A stretch of DNA of 10,048 bases from CAAGNP01 sp045644725 (lineage in GTDB: Bacteria; Bacteroidota; Bacteroidia; Bacteroidales; UBA932), in contig JAZRHK010000157.1 of assembly GCA_045644725.1 (NCBI GenBank), forward strand, positions 1-10,048, read 5' to 3'. Of this stretch, positions 1 through 7,637 are shown one piece after another. Positions within the stretch are counted from its first letter, which is position 1. Each line of letters opens with the position of its first letter. Under the pieces are notes generated by a model. It was not told the DNA's origin, searched no databases, and saw only the letters and a list, made by a program, of their open reading frames with translations. A program made the position numbers and the translations under genes.

Positions 1-447
1 GCCCAATCACCCCTTGCAAAGCTTATCGGTGAGTTTAAGGAGGCCTACAACCATAACCCCGCCACTGCCCCTATTCATCCTCTCCAGAGGGAGTTTGCCC
101 GCATTATCGGTGCTTGTGATATCATTGCGCAGATGGAGAAATCCCAGAAGAGGTGTGATTCCCTCTTCTATGCCGATCTCAGACCATTCCTACTCAAACT
201 TAAAGCCATGTCTGAGTGTGCAAGTACCATGCTTGAGGCCCTCCCTACTGATGCACAGAGGGATATGGATCGTGTTACATTTGCCAAATGCTGGTCTGCT
301 ATCGAGGGGATGGACAAAAATGAAGATCACCAGTTTGATATCCTCCGCGGCATGGGCTCAGACATCACCCTCTCTATCCAGACAGCGGAACCTGCAGCAG
401 AGGCACTCCGCCCATTCCTCGACTGGCTGCTGGAGCAGTTTGAATAA
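1..447 (+). CDS. C-terminal fragment of an unrecognised, mainly helical protein (5' end outside window)
   Basis: The frame is open from base 1 to a TAA at 445-447, giving the last 148 residues; the internal ATG at 133 lies mid-frame and is not the start. The fragment looks almost entirely alpha-helical, with amphipathic stretches, and has no obvious transmembrane segment or cysteine motif. It ends with the helix ALRPFLDWLLEQFE. The pattern around DLRPFLLKLKAM faintly recalls the helical domain that follows the catalytic barrel in GH84 beta-N-acetylglucosaminidases, but the fragment is too short and divergent to claim this. I do not recognise the family. The GNAT gene starts 24 bp downstream on the same strand, so the two are probably co-transcribed. 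Confidence 0.75.
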   Translation, partial: AQSPLAKLIGEFKEAYNHNPATAPIHPLQREFARIIGACDIIAQMEKSQKRCDSLFYADLRPFLLKLKAMSECASTMLEALPTDAQRDMDRVTFAKCWSAIEGMDKNEDHQFDILRGMGSDITLSIQTAEPAAEALRPFLDWLLEQFE

Positions 448-471
448 ACATATTAAAGATATTTTACCATT

Positions 472-945
472 ATGAACACAATAGATAAGATTAATTACAG
501 TGTATCTGTGGGAAACGCTGCAGATATTGAGGCCATTGCCCAGTTTCAGGTAGATATGGCCCTTGAGTCGGAAGGAACAGTACTGGACAAGGAGAAAGTG
601 CTGCTTGGTGTTACAGCTGCAGTTAATGATGTGGCTAAAGGTACCTATCTGGTGTGCCGTGTAGATGGGCAGGCTATCAGCAGTCTGATGCTTACACGCG
701 AATGGAGTGACTGGAACAACCAATGGTACTGGTGGATTCAGAGTGTGTTTGTTAAACCCGAATTCAGGGGAAAAGGTGCATACAGGGCTATGTATGAGAA
801 GATAAAAGAGATGGCCAAGGAGCAGAATATCTCACAGGTGCGCCTATATGTGGACAAGACAAACTACCCAGCACAGCAGGTATATAAGAAACTTGGTATG
901 GACGAGTGCCATTACCTTATGTACGAGGAGGTCCTTTCTATTTAG
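472..945 (+). CDS. GNAT-family N-acetyltransferase
   Basis: This 157-residue protein is a normal length for a single-domain GNAT enzyme, which moves an acetyl group from acetyl-CoA to an amine. The acetyl-CoA-binding motif A is visible at residues 90-110: strand QSVFVKPEFRG, then R99-G-K-G102-A-Y in the usual (R/Q)xxGx(G/A) position, then helix RAMYEKIKEMA. The final G/A is Tyr, a mild departure. Motif B follows at 122-143 with VRLYVDKTNYPAQQVYKKLGM, including the conserved N131 and the helix leading to LGM. The substrate cannot be told; it could be a small amine, an antibiotic or a protein N-terminus. No Shine-Dalgarno sequence is visible before the ATG, as is common in Bacteroidetes. The last 8 bp overlap the 3' end of the opposing CDF gene. 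Confidence 0.9.
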   Translation: MNTIDKINYSVSVGNAADIEAIAQFQVDMALESEGTVLDKEKVLLGVTAAVNDVAKGTYLVCRVDGQAISSLMLTREWSDWNNQWYWWIQSVFVKPEFRGKGAYRAMYEKIKEMAKEQNISQVRLYVDKTNYPAQQVYKKLGMDECHYLMYEEVLSI

Positions 946-1834
946 CATCCACGTCCGGTTCGATGTGGATGCTGATCTGGCTCTCGGTGCCGAATTTCCC
1001 TTGTAAGGCAGTTTCTACATCTGTGGATATGTTGTGTGCCTCCACTATGGATATGGTGGGATCCACGACTATATGGGCATCTATGATAAAGGAAATGCCG
1101 CTTCTGCGTGTCTTTAGACCATGAACGTCCTTAACACCCTCCACTGATGATGCTGTAGTGATAATGTCGTTCTCTACATCCTCCGGCAGAGATGTGTCCA
1201 GAAGCTCTGCCAGGCTCGGTATACATATCTTTATTGCCACCACTATAATGGCAATGCTGATGCAGCACCCTGCAATAGGATCGAGAATGGTCCATTTGTC
1301 CCCCAGTAATATTGCCCCACCAATACCAATCAGTGATCCAATCGATGAGAAAGCGTCGCTCCGGTGATGCCATGCATTGGCTATCACTACAGGACTATTG
1401 GTCTTTCTCCCTACCTGTGCAGTGATATGATATATAATCTCCTTGGCCAGAATGGAGACGGCAGCAGCTATAAGGGCTATGTAGCTGGGTTTTGGAATGA
1501 CATCCCCATTTAATACCCCCACTATGCTCTTGATCCCTTTTGCCATAAGGTCAGCACCTACGGCAATAAGGACAACCCCTACAATAAGTGTAGCCAGAGT
1601 TTCGAATTTGCCGTGCCCGAAAGAGTGGTTCTTGTCTTTTCCTTTGGATGAGATATGAGTAAAAATTACCACTACAAAATCTGTGAGCAGATCTGACAGA
1701 GAATGGACACCATCTGCCAGCATCGCAGCACTCCGGCCGAATACACCGGCCGCAATTTTACAAGCAGTGAGTATAAAATTTACCACTGCCCCCAAAAGTG
1801 TAATTCTCCGTATCTCCTTCTCTCTATTTTCCAT
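938..1834 (-). CDS. Cation diffusion facilitator (CDF) family Zn2+-type efflux transporter
   Basis: This 298-residue inner-membrane protein matches the CDF (FieF/YiiP) length and plan: about six membrane helices in residues 12-205, then a cytoplasmic ferredoxin-like domain. The transport site in TM2 reads H44-S-L-S-D48 and in TM5 H156-H-R-S-D160, giving the HD-HD set typical of zinc-preferring members; E. coli YiiP has DD-HD. Aligning the C-terminal domain by eye to YiiP places H238, H254, H267 and H290 on the known zinc ligands, with E292 replacing an aspartate. Such proteins export Zn2+ (sometimes Fe2+, Cd2+ or Co2+) by proton antiport as dimers. It is the last gene of a tight five-gene set, with a 9-bp gap to the gene before it. 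Its stop codon lies inside the 3' end of the convergent GNAT gene. Confidence 0.95.
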   Translation of the reverse strand: MENREKEIRRITLLGAVVNFILTACKIAAGVFGRSAAMLADGVHSLSDLLTDFVVVIFTHISSKGKDKNHSFGHGKFETLATLIVGVVLIAVGADLMAKGIKSIVGVLNGDVIPKPSYIALIAAAVSILAKEIIYHITAQVGRKTNSPVVIANAWHHRSDAFSSIGSLIGIGGAILLGDKWTILDPIAGCCISIAIIVVAIKICIPSLAELLDTSLPEDVENDIITTASSVEGVKDVHGLKTRRSGISFIIDAHIVVDPTISIVEAHNISTDVETALQGKFGTESQISIHIEPDVDAK

Positions 1835-1843
1835 TGCCTGAAA

Positions 1844-2875
1844 TTATCCTACAGGTGTTCCGTCAATGAATTGGTCATCAGTCATCAGTGAGCCGTCCAT
1901 GCCGCTGAATACAGGGACCCATGTGTCGATATCCCCATTTGCCTTGCGGCATACTACTATCAGGCCTGGCATCCCCTCTGGGGGCATATAGCTGAAGCAT
2001 AGTGGTTGGCCTGGATTGGCTTTAATGATGGGTTTTTCACCTGAGGGTATTACCACAAATTCGCCATTCAGCTCCACGTTCCATATCTCCAGCACTGTGT
2101 CCTCTTTGCCCGGAAGGACCACAAATGTCCTGTCATATTCGCCCCAGGTGCCATATACGGCCGGTGTGGGATACCCCATGAAACTGATGTACTCCATTGC
2201 CTCCCTCATATTGAAGTAGGCAGATACCAGAGCGAAGTATTCATCCAATGGCTGAGCCTCAGTGGCCACGTCGCCAAGCAGCAGCTCCCTCTCACTCTCT
2301 ACCACCTCTATCTCGCTGGCAATAAGGTTCATATTGGTCTTGGTGATTATGGTATGGCTCTTCATAGCCTCGAGCTTTTCATACATCTCCAGCAGTTCAT
2401 ACTTGTCAAATCGGGCAAGATATGTGGTGTTCATAAGGTAGTCGGTGAGCATCTCGTCCACAGGCTGGCTTTCGGCGAAACTCTCACTTGCAAGCTCCTC
2501 TTCCAGATTGGATGATGGGGTGAGGACAAGTGTCCAGACAATGACATCCTGCCTGTTTCTCACCGCCAGGAAGTTCATTCCGCTCTGGCGGATATATTGG
2601 ACCCTCCATCCGTACTGGGCGCGGAAAGGGGCATCATCCTGCACATTGGCGGGGATAAGCATATATTCACCGGGGGCATAATCGAGTTTGCGGAGTTTGA
2701 AGCAGTAAGCTTCCCCCTCATGACTCATCCCTGAGGAGTAGATCTCCCCATTGTCCAGAACCTGGGAGGTATAGAGTTTGCTCCCGTCAAACCAGTGGTT
2801 GCCTGTAGAAATGACCTGTGCATCTACCCTTGAGATGGCACAGATGGCCAGTATTGTCAATAATATCTTTTTCAT
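1844..2875 (-). CDS. Secreted protein of unknown function, N-terminal domain shared with the upstream beta-helix protein
   Basis: The protein has 343 residues. Residues 1-20 form a Sec signal peptide: MKK, a hydrophobic core, then VDA before Gln20. Residues ~28-202 are clearly paralogous to residues ~25-196 of the upstream gene product. Shared landmarks are WFDG (28-31), G-x-I-Y-x-S-G (43-49), PFRAxxG (83-89), IVWTL (112-116), NTTYLARFDKYEL (149-161), a TNMNLIASE block (180-188) and a closing GD (201-202). The C-terminal part (~205-343) has no counterpart there and looks beta-rich, like a small sandwich or carbohydrate-binding fold, with alternating strands such as TFVVLP and GEFVVIP. I do not recognise either domain. 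The gene starts 7 bp after the previous stop, and an SD-like AAGGGAG overlaps that stop codon. The product is probably periplasmic or surface-exposed. Confidence 0.88.
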   Translation of the reverse strand: MKKILLTILAICAISRVDAQVISTGNHWFDGSKLYTSQVLDNGEIYSSGMSHEGEAYCFKLRKLDYAPGEYMLIPANVQDDAPFRAQYGWRVQYIRQSGMNFLAVRNRQDVIVWTLVLTPSSNLEEELASESFAESQPVDEMLTDYLMNTTYLARFDKYELLEMYEKLEAMKSHTIITKTNMNLIASEIEVVESERELLLGDVATEAQPLDEYFALVSAYFNMREAMEYISFMGYPTPAVYGTWGEYDRTFVVLPGKEDTVLEIWNVELNGEFVVIPSGEKPIIKANPGQPLCFSYMPPEGMPGLIVVCRKANGDIDTWVPVFSGMDGSLMTDDQFIDGTPVG

Positions 2876-2882
2876 AGCTCCC

Positions 2883-4349
2883 TTATTTCATAAATTTGGT
2901 ATCTGGACCTACCGGTCGTTTGCCAAGTGGCATATTGGTGATTTTGACCTCGGTAGATTCGTCCATCTGTATCAGGCTTTTGTCGTGGAATTCCCCTGAG
3001 TGCAATTGTCCCCCCTCGGGATGGTAAATGACGCAATTCTCAAATTTTATCCTCCCCTCTGCCGGGAAGAGTTCACCCTGGTTCTGTGCGAAGCGGCAGT
3101 CGCTGAACTCTATCTCCCTGCACTGCGAGTCCACCTCCAACATCAGGAACTCCCTGTTGCGGACGAAATCGCAGGAACTGAAGTAGGCATCTTTCACATC
3201 GAAGAGTTGCATTATCCCGTATGAGCAGTCGTGGATGATGCTGTGGTACATCTCTATTCCGGAGCTCTTCTCCGCTACGATACCGTATGCTCCGCACCCA
3301 TAGAGGTCGCTGTATGAGATACTCACTTTATTGCACCCCTGAAGTCCTACCACACCACCTGTGCAGTACCCCTCCACTGTGTGCCCCATGGTGAGGTTCT
3401 CGATCTTGAGATTGTTGCAGTTGACAAAATTGAGGACATATGCATATGCAGGGTCCACAAGGATATGGGTATTGTAGTCACCGATGATGGTGAGGTTGTG
3501 GATATTCCTGATTGTGAGCTGGCGGCCATTGTGGACAGCTTCGCTTATGATTTTTCCATCCCCATCATATTCCCACATATCATCTACCCAGTCATAGTCC
3601 ATACCTTTGAAGTTCTCGGATGTATTGAGGGCATCGGTGAGATTGATGACAGTGTTTGGCTTGATGCAGATAGTGGCACCGCTCTTGAGTGCCTTGAGGA
3701 AAGAGATGGCGCTGTCTACATAATATACCCTGGAGCGTGATGCATCCTCTATCATCTGTATATCACCCACATAGTATCTGTCGTAATCGGCTACCCCAAG
3801 TTCGCTGTTAATAAGGGATAGATTTATCTTCTCTATAGGGTTGGTGTTTTGTTTCTGGCTGATGAACTCTGCAAGTGAACGGAGTTCTGTCTTTGAGAAC
3901 TCGGATAGATAGTGGGTGTTCAGGACTGTGGAAGAGAGGAGCTGGTCCAATGGCCTGTCCTTGATCCACAGTTGGTTGGCCAGGGCGTCCTGATGGGTCT
4001 GGGATGTCCGTTGAAGTGTCCATACTATCTCCCCTGATGGACCCTCAATGAGATATACATCAATGGAGCCTTGGACATATCTTCTGACACTTGTCCCCCA
4101 CTCTGCCCTGAATGGAATCTTATCGGTGTCGGTGCATTTGACAAGCTTGAAACTGCCGTCGATCATCGGCTCAAGCCCAAATGAGAAATCGTACTCCTTG
4201 TCGGCAGATGTGCCGGAGTAATAGAGTATACCGCCTCCCGGGAAAGATTCGGTGAAATAGGCATCTCCATCAAACCAGGTTTTAGGAGCCTGTGCATGGA
4301 GACCTGCTGCCCACATCATTGTGAGCACGATGATCAACAACTTTTTCAT
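2883..4349 (-). CDS. Secreted right-handed parallel beta-helix repeat protein with a novel-looking N-terminal domain
   Basis: The protein has 488 residues. Residues 1-20 are a Sec signal peptide ending LHAQ. Residues ~25-196 form the domain shared with the next gene downstream (WFDG, PFRAEWG, IVWTL, NTHYLSEFSKTEL, LINSELGV). Residues ~205-445 are a parallel beta-helix: short repeats of ~20-25 residues with turns rich in N, D, G and C, for example LTIRNIHNLTIIGD, NLKIENLTM, KVSISYSDLYGCGAYGI, GIEMYHSIIHDCSYGI, IEFSDCRFAQNQ and IKFENCVIY. The last ~40 residues form a polar tail. Parallel beta-helix proteins often bind or cleave polysaccharides, but I see no complete catalytic motif of a pectinase or alginate lyase, so an enzyme activity cannot be claimed. 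Spacers of 7 bp on both sides place it inside the operon. Confidence 0.9.
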   Translation of the reverse strand: MKKLLIIVLTMMWAAGLHAQAPKTWFDGDAYFTESFPGGGILYYSGTSADKEYDFSFGLEPMIDGSFKLVKCTDTDKIPFRAEWGTSVRRYVQGSIDVYLIEGPSGEIVWTLQRTSQTHQDALANQLWIKDRPLDQLLSSTVLNTHYLSEFSKTELRSLAEFISQKQNTNPIEKINLSLINSELGVADYDRYYVGDIQMIEDASRSRVYYVDSAISFLKALKSGATICIKPNTVINLTDALNTSENFKGMDYDWVDDMWEYDGDGKIISEAVHNGRQLTIRNIHNLTIIGDYNTHILVDPAYAYVLNFVNCNNLKIENLTMGHTVEGYCTGGVVGLQGCNKVSISYSDLYGCGAYGIVAEKSSGIEMYHSIIHDCSYGIMQLFDVKDAYFSSCDFVRNREFLMLEVDSQCREIEFSDCRFAQNQGELFPAEGRIKFENCVIYHPEGGQLHSGEFHDKSLIQMDESTEVKITNMPLGKRPVGPDTKFMK

Positions 4350-4356
4350 GCAATAT

Positions 4357-5712
4357 CTATTTTTCGAGTTCTTTAACCATGTTCTTTATCCTGGAGATTA
4401 GTTCAGGAACCTCCAGTTTCTGAGGACAATGTGTCTTGCAGGCACCGCAAGCTGTACATCTGTCAGCTCTCGCCCCTTCAGGAACAGTATTGTAATATGT
4501 AGCCAGGAATGCACGTTTCTTCTTGTTGAACTTGTCGTCACGTGACCCCTCCATATCTGGAATATTGCTCTCTTTTACACATTTGTTGTATGCTTCGAAT
4601 ACGGATGGGATATCTACCCCGAACTTACATGGCATACAGTATTTGCAGGCGGTACAACCAATTTGTTTGTATCTTCTGTACTCAGCAATGGCTTTGTCAA
4701 GTACACCTCTCTCCTCCTCTGTGAGGGGCTGGAAATTGGTAAATGTGGCCAGGTTGTCCTTCAAGTGCTCCATCTTTGTCATACCACTGAGGACGGTGAG
4801 TACATTAGGTAGTGAGCCCACATAGCGGAATGCCCAAGAAGCTACAGATTTGTCCGGAGCATAATCCAAAAGGATCTCATTTGCATCAGGTGTGAGGCTG
4901 GCAAGTGCTCCACCTTTCAGAGGCTCCATAACCATACATTGGATACCTCTCTTTACAAGCTCATTGTAGAAGAACTCAGCCTCCTGGTCCACCCAGTCGA
5001 TATAGTTGATCTGGAGCAATACGAAGTCCCATGGACGTTTGTTCAGAAGATATGTGAACAGCTCCTTGTCACCGTGGAATGAGAAGCCAAGCCTTTTGAT
5101 TCTCCCTTTTTCCTTCTCTTTGGCCAGAACATCATAACCGCCAAACTCCTCGTAAGGTTTGTCGTAACCCTCTTTTTCTGAGATTGCGTGGCACAAATAG
5201 TAATCGAAATACTCCACGTCACATCTTCTGAGCTGCTCATCGAAGAGTTCCTGTGCCTTTTCAGGGCTGGTAATCAGCCAACCGGGCATCTTGTTGGCGA
5301 GGGTGAAGCTCTCGCGTGGGTATTTTTTCAGCATCTGGCCGATGGCTACAGCCGACTTTTCATTGTGGTAGTTCCAGGCTGTATCGAAGTGGTTGATACC
5401 GTTTGCTATTGCATAGTCGATAATCTCCTGCGACTTCTTCATGTCGATTGCCTTAATCTTTCTACCCCTGTTGTCCAGCTCATCTGTCTCAAAAGTTGGG
5501 AACCTCATACAGCCGTAACCCAAAAGAGATACCTCCCTACCTGTGACATTGTCTTTCCTCATTGCCATCACATATTTGCCGGGTTTATCGCTGTTTTTTC
5601 CTTTGCATCCTGTAGCCAAAGTGAAACCTCCAGCCAACATCAATGTACCGAAACCTATATGTCTTATCGCCTCGCGACGCGACATTGTCCTTTGTTCTTT
5701 TTGTGCTGCCAT
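4357..5712 (-). CDS. Tat-exported aldo/keto reductase with two C-terminal 4Fe-4S cluster motifs
   Basis: This is a 451-residue oxidoreductase. The frame stays open to a TTG at 5730, but the ATG at 5712 lies behind an AT-rich leader and is preferred; a third option, Met10 at 5685, starts right before SRREAIR. R12-R13 begin a twin-arginine signal followed by a hydrophobic stretch and LATGC, so Cys36 may be lipidated, suggesting a folded, cluster-carrying protein attached to the envelope. The AKR barrel carries the catalytic tetrad D110 (FDTAWNY), Y115, K141 (LANKMP) and H175 (YYLCHA). The C-terminus adds C353xxC356xxC359xxC362 before GVDIP, and C419xxC422xxC425xxxC429-P, which fits two 4Fe-4S clusters passing electrons to or from the NAD(P)-dependent barrel. 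The physiological substrate is unknown. It is the second gene of the operon. Confidence 0.93.
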   Translation of the reverse strand: MAAQKEQRTMSRREAIRHIGFGTLMLAGGFTLATGCKGKNSDKPGKYVMAMRKDNVTGREVSLLGYGCMRFPTFETDELDNRGRKIKAIDMKKSQEIIDYAIANGINHFDTAWNYHNEKSAVAIGQMLKKYPRESFTLANKMPGWLITSPEKAQELFDEQLRRCDVEYFDYYLCHAISEKEGYDKPYEEFGGYDVLAKEKEKGRIKRLGFSFHGDKELFTYLLNKRPWDFVLLQINYIDWVDQEAEFFYNELVKRGIQCMVMEPLKGGALASLTPDANEILLDYAPDKSVASWAFRYVGSLPNVLTVLSGMTKMEHLKDNLATFTNFQPLTEEERGVLDKAIAEYRRYKQIGCTACKYCMPCKFGVDIPSVFEAYNKCVKESNIPDMEGSRDDKFNKKKRAFLATYYNTVPEGARADRCTACGACKTHCPQKLEVPELISRIKNMVKELEK

Positions 5713-5736
5713 AAATTTATATTTGTTCAAGTTTGA

Positions 5737-7563
5737 TTAATCTTTCCAGTCCAAAAGTACCTTACCTTCGTGGTTCAGCACTTTAAGATGAAGTTTTTCT
5801 TTAGTTTTCTGCAGTATCATTACTGTACCGCCCTCAATACTTTTGCCGCCCCCTACAACGATCGGGTACGGGTTCTGAATTTCCCCAGTGGGGTGGAATG
5901 CATACCAGTGAAGGTGGGCGTTGATTGCGAGGTCAAAGTCTGCTTTGTCAAGCAGAGGGCGCCATAGTGAATCGCATTGGTTTCCACCCGGCATTCCGTA
6001 GATGGGAATGTGATGGATAAGTACCCTTTTGTCAGCTTTCTTGAACTCTTTTGATTGGAGCTCTCCCTTGATGAAACCCACCTGTTCCTCTCTCAATTTG
6101 GTGAAATCGTTGAGCCCTGAGTACTCGGGGTGGTCATCCCTCTTGTCCTCGCCGCAGTCAAGTATTACGATGCGGGTATCACCCCAGTTGAATGCCCCGA
6201 ATGTCCTTCCTCCAGGGTAGTCAAAGTGTTTGCGCAGCCCTATGGAATATGCATTTCTGATCTCGTGATTACCCCTGATGAAGAAGGTGGGGATGCTCTC
6301 CCCTTCTACAGCTTCTGTGAGGATGCGGATGAAGTTTGTGGCCTGGTCGTGGTCTTTGGGATCATCGATGCAGTCGCCATTGAATACCACGAAGTCGTAA
6401 TTGATATCGCGTACCTGTCTGAATAGGGTGTCAAACACATATTCCCTCTGGTGCAGGTCGTTGAAAATTATTGCTGTAAATGACTCTGTCCCCTCCTCAC
6501 GGGTCGTAAACGAATAGAAGGGCGATTTGGCAGTATTGCCGAATGTTTTATGGTATCCAGTGTATGATAGTATCTCCTGTGAGCATACGCGATACCAGTA
6601 TTTGGTTCCTGGGGCGAGATTCTCCAAGCGTATTTTGTGTATTGATTCATTGAACTCAGCCTGTCCATCCACCAGCAAACGCACTCTGGTGAGTGATGTC
6701 GTGTCTGTCCCGAACTCCACCCAGCTGTAAGTGGGGATTATTGTCTCCCACATTATGGTCATACCGCCGTCAGTTGGGTTTTGTAGGTATGGCTTGGTTC
6801 TGAATAACTTGTCTGCATCTATTGCGGTACGCAGCACCACCTCCACCGGTCTGTGGTCAGATGCTGTCGCCTCCTCCAGTACCCTGTTTGATTTTACAGC
6901 AAATACAGGATTTGTTTTCTTCCATACAGCAATATAATCGAGGGTCCTGTCGGGTGTATCTGCAGGGAATGTCTTCTGTTCCGGATTGGACAGAATGCGG
7001 AAATCTTTCCCCAACTCCTTGATGAAATCTGAATCCGGTATTGCATTGAGGTCACCCGCAATAAAGAATGGTTTGCCCGCTTTGGATGCCTGTTCCCTTA
7101 TAATTTTGAGCGAAGCCATCCTGTCCTCTTCTGTAAGAGACAAGTGTGTGCAGGCGAAAATATATCTCTCGAATTCTGCAATCAGGAGGGCTCTCTTCTC
7201 CTCCCTTCCGGGCAATGCTATACCATCTGTCCTAAGAGGAACTTCGCGAGATAGGATGCCGATTCCATATTTTCCTCCATCAAAATCTATTGCCGGAAGG
7301 TATGTGGGGTGCATTTGCGCCCGATGGGCAATCTCACCCAATACATATATGTTGTTGCTGCGTCGGGTCATGCTGTCCAGCTCCTGTACCGCGACTACAT
7401 CGGGTGCGGCATTGCGAATGATATTGGCAATCCTCTGATAATCCCTCTCTCCGTCCATCCCTTTGGCACTCCTTACATTGTAGCTCATCATCTTCACATA
7501 TTCTTGTGAAAATGCTGATAGTGCCACTACTAGCAAACCCAATATTAATGCTCCCTTTTTCAT
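5737..7563 (-). CDS. Secreted bifunctional fusion: EEP (endonuclease/exonuclease/phosphatase) domain, Fn3-like linker and metallophosphoesterase domain
   Basis: The protein has 608 residues, starting at an ATG with a Sec signal peptide (residues 1-19, ALSAFS before Q). Residues ~22-245 are an EEP domain with the full set of motifs: N29 (SYNVR), E61 (VQELD), H140 (CTHLS), D171 and N173 (GDLNA), D209 (LDYI), and D236-H237 (SDHRPV). Residues ~255-355 resemble the beta-sandwich before purple acid phosphatase domains (KPYLQNPTDGGMTIMWET; LAPGTKYWYRV). Residues ~360-590 are a calcineurin-like metallophosphoesterase with D369-x-H371, G396-D397, G431-N-H433-E, H517-H518 and NAH550-x-H552, where Ala replaces the usual Gly of GHxH. 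Both domains therefore look catalytic on phosphoesters or phosphodiesters; nucleic acid, nucleotide, sugar-phosphate or lipid substrates are all possible. It is the first gene of the five-gene set and lies behind a consensus -7 element. Confidence 0.93.
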   Translation of the reverse strand: MKKGALILGLLVVALSAFSQEYVKMMSYNVRSAKGMDGERDYQRIANIIRNAAPDVVAVQELDSMTRRSNNIYVLGEIAHRAQMHPTYLPAIDFDGGKYGIGILSREVPLRTDGIALPGREEKRALLIAEFERYIFACTHLSLTEEDRMASLKIIREQASKAGKPFFIAGDLNAIPDSDFIKELGKDFRILSNPEQKTFPADTPDRTLDYIAVWKKTNPVFAVKSNRVLEEATASDHRPVEVVLRTAIDADKLFRTKPYLQNPTDGGMTIMWETIIPTYSWVEFGTDTTSLTRVRLLVDGQAEFNESIHKIRLENLAPGTKYWYRVCSQEILSYTGYHKTFGNTAKSPFYSFTTREEGTESFTAIIFNDLHQREYVFDTLFRQVRDINYDFVVFNGDCIDDPKDHDQATNFIRILTEAVEGESIPTFFIRGNHEIRNAYSIGLRKHFDYPGGRTFGAFNWGDTRIVILDCGEDKRDDHPEYSGLNDFTKLREEQVGFIKGELQSKEFKKADKRVLIHHIPIYGMPGGNQCDSLWRPLLDKADFDLAINAHLHWYAFHPTGEIQNPYPIVVGGGKSIEGGTVMILQKTKEKLHLKVLNHEGKVLLDWKD

Positions 7564-7592
7564 TTATATAAAGTTAAAACTTTTCGTAACTA

Positions 7593-7600
7593 CAAATTTA
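7593..7600 (-). promoter_or_regulatory. Predicted -7 promoter element (TAAATTTG) of the five-gene operon
   Basis: Read on the minus strand, 7600 to 7593 is TAAATTTG, an exact match to the Bacteroides -7 consensus TAnnTTTG. It predicts a transcript start near 7587 and a leader of about 25 nt before the ATG at 7563. No clear TTTG is seen at the expected -33 distance. It overlaps the region where the -33 element of the opposite promoter should lie. Confidence 0.55.
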
Positions 7601-7621
7601 CTAAAATTCCCCTAAAACAGC

Positions 7622-7629
7622 TATTTTTG
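7622..7629 (+). promoter_or_regulatory. Predicted -7 promoter element (TATTTTTG) of the DUF454 gene
   Basis: TATTTTTG matches TAnnTTTG exactly and ends only 8 nt before the ATG at 7638. The transcript would have almost no leader. A TTTA at 7597-7600 is a weak -33 candidate at 21-nt spacing. Confidence 0.5.
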
Positions 7630-7637
7630 CACCCCTT

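Larger units (their letters stand above)
938..7563 (-). other. Predicted five-gene operon (EEP-MPE fusion, AKR, beta-helix, paralogue, CDF)
   Basis: Five same-strand genes follow one another with gaps of 24 (or 6, if the TTG start is used), 7, 7 and 9 bp, leaving no room for internal terminators. The only promoter-like element I found in the gaps lies before the first gene. No terminator hairpin is visible at the distal end, because the last gene's 3' end overlaps the convergent GNAT gene. The single-transcript reading is inferred from spacing. Confidence 0.75.

Noticed and set aside
14..475. 153-residue plus-strand frame at the window start
   Set aside because: It overlaps the frame open from base 1, has Ser/Arg/Leu-rich low-quality composition, and runs over the start of the GNAT gene.
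5713..5730. TTG start at 5730 for the aldo/keto reductase
   Set aside because: The in-frame ATG at 5712 has an AT-rich upstream region and still leaves room for the Tat signal. TTG starts are uncommon, though this one cannot be excluded.
5188..5736. 182-residue plus-strand open frame
   Set aside because: It is antisense to the aldo/keto reductase, whose catalytic residues are intact. Cys- and His-rich composition without a motif is typical of a shadow frame.
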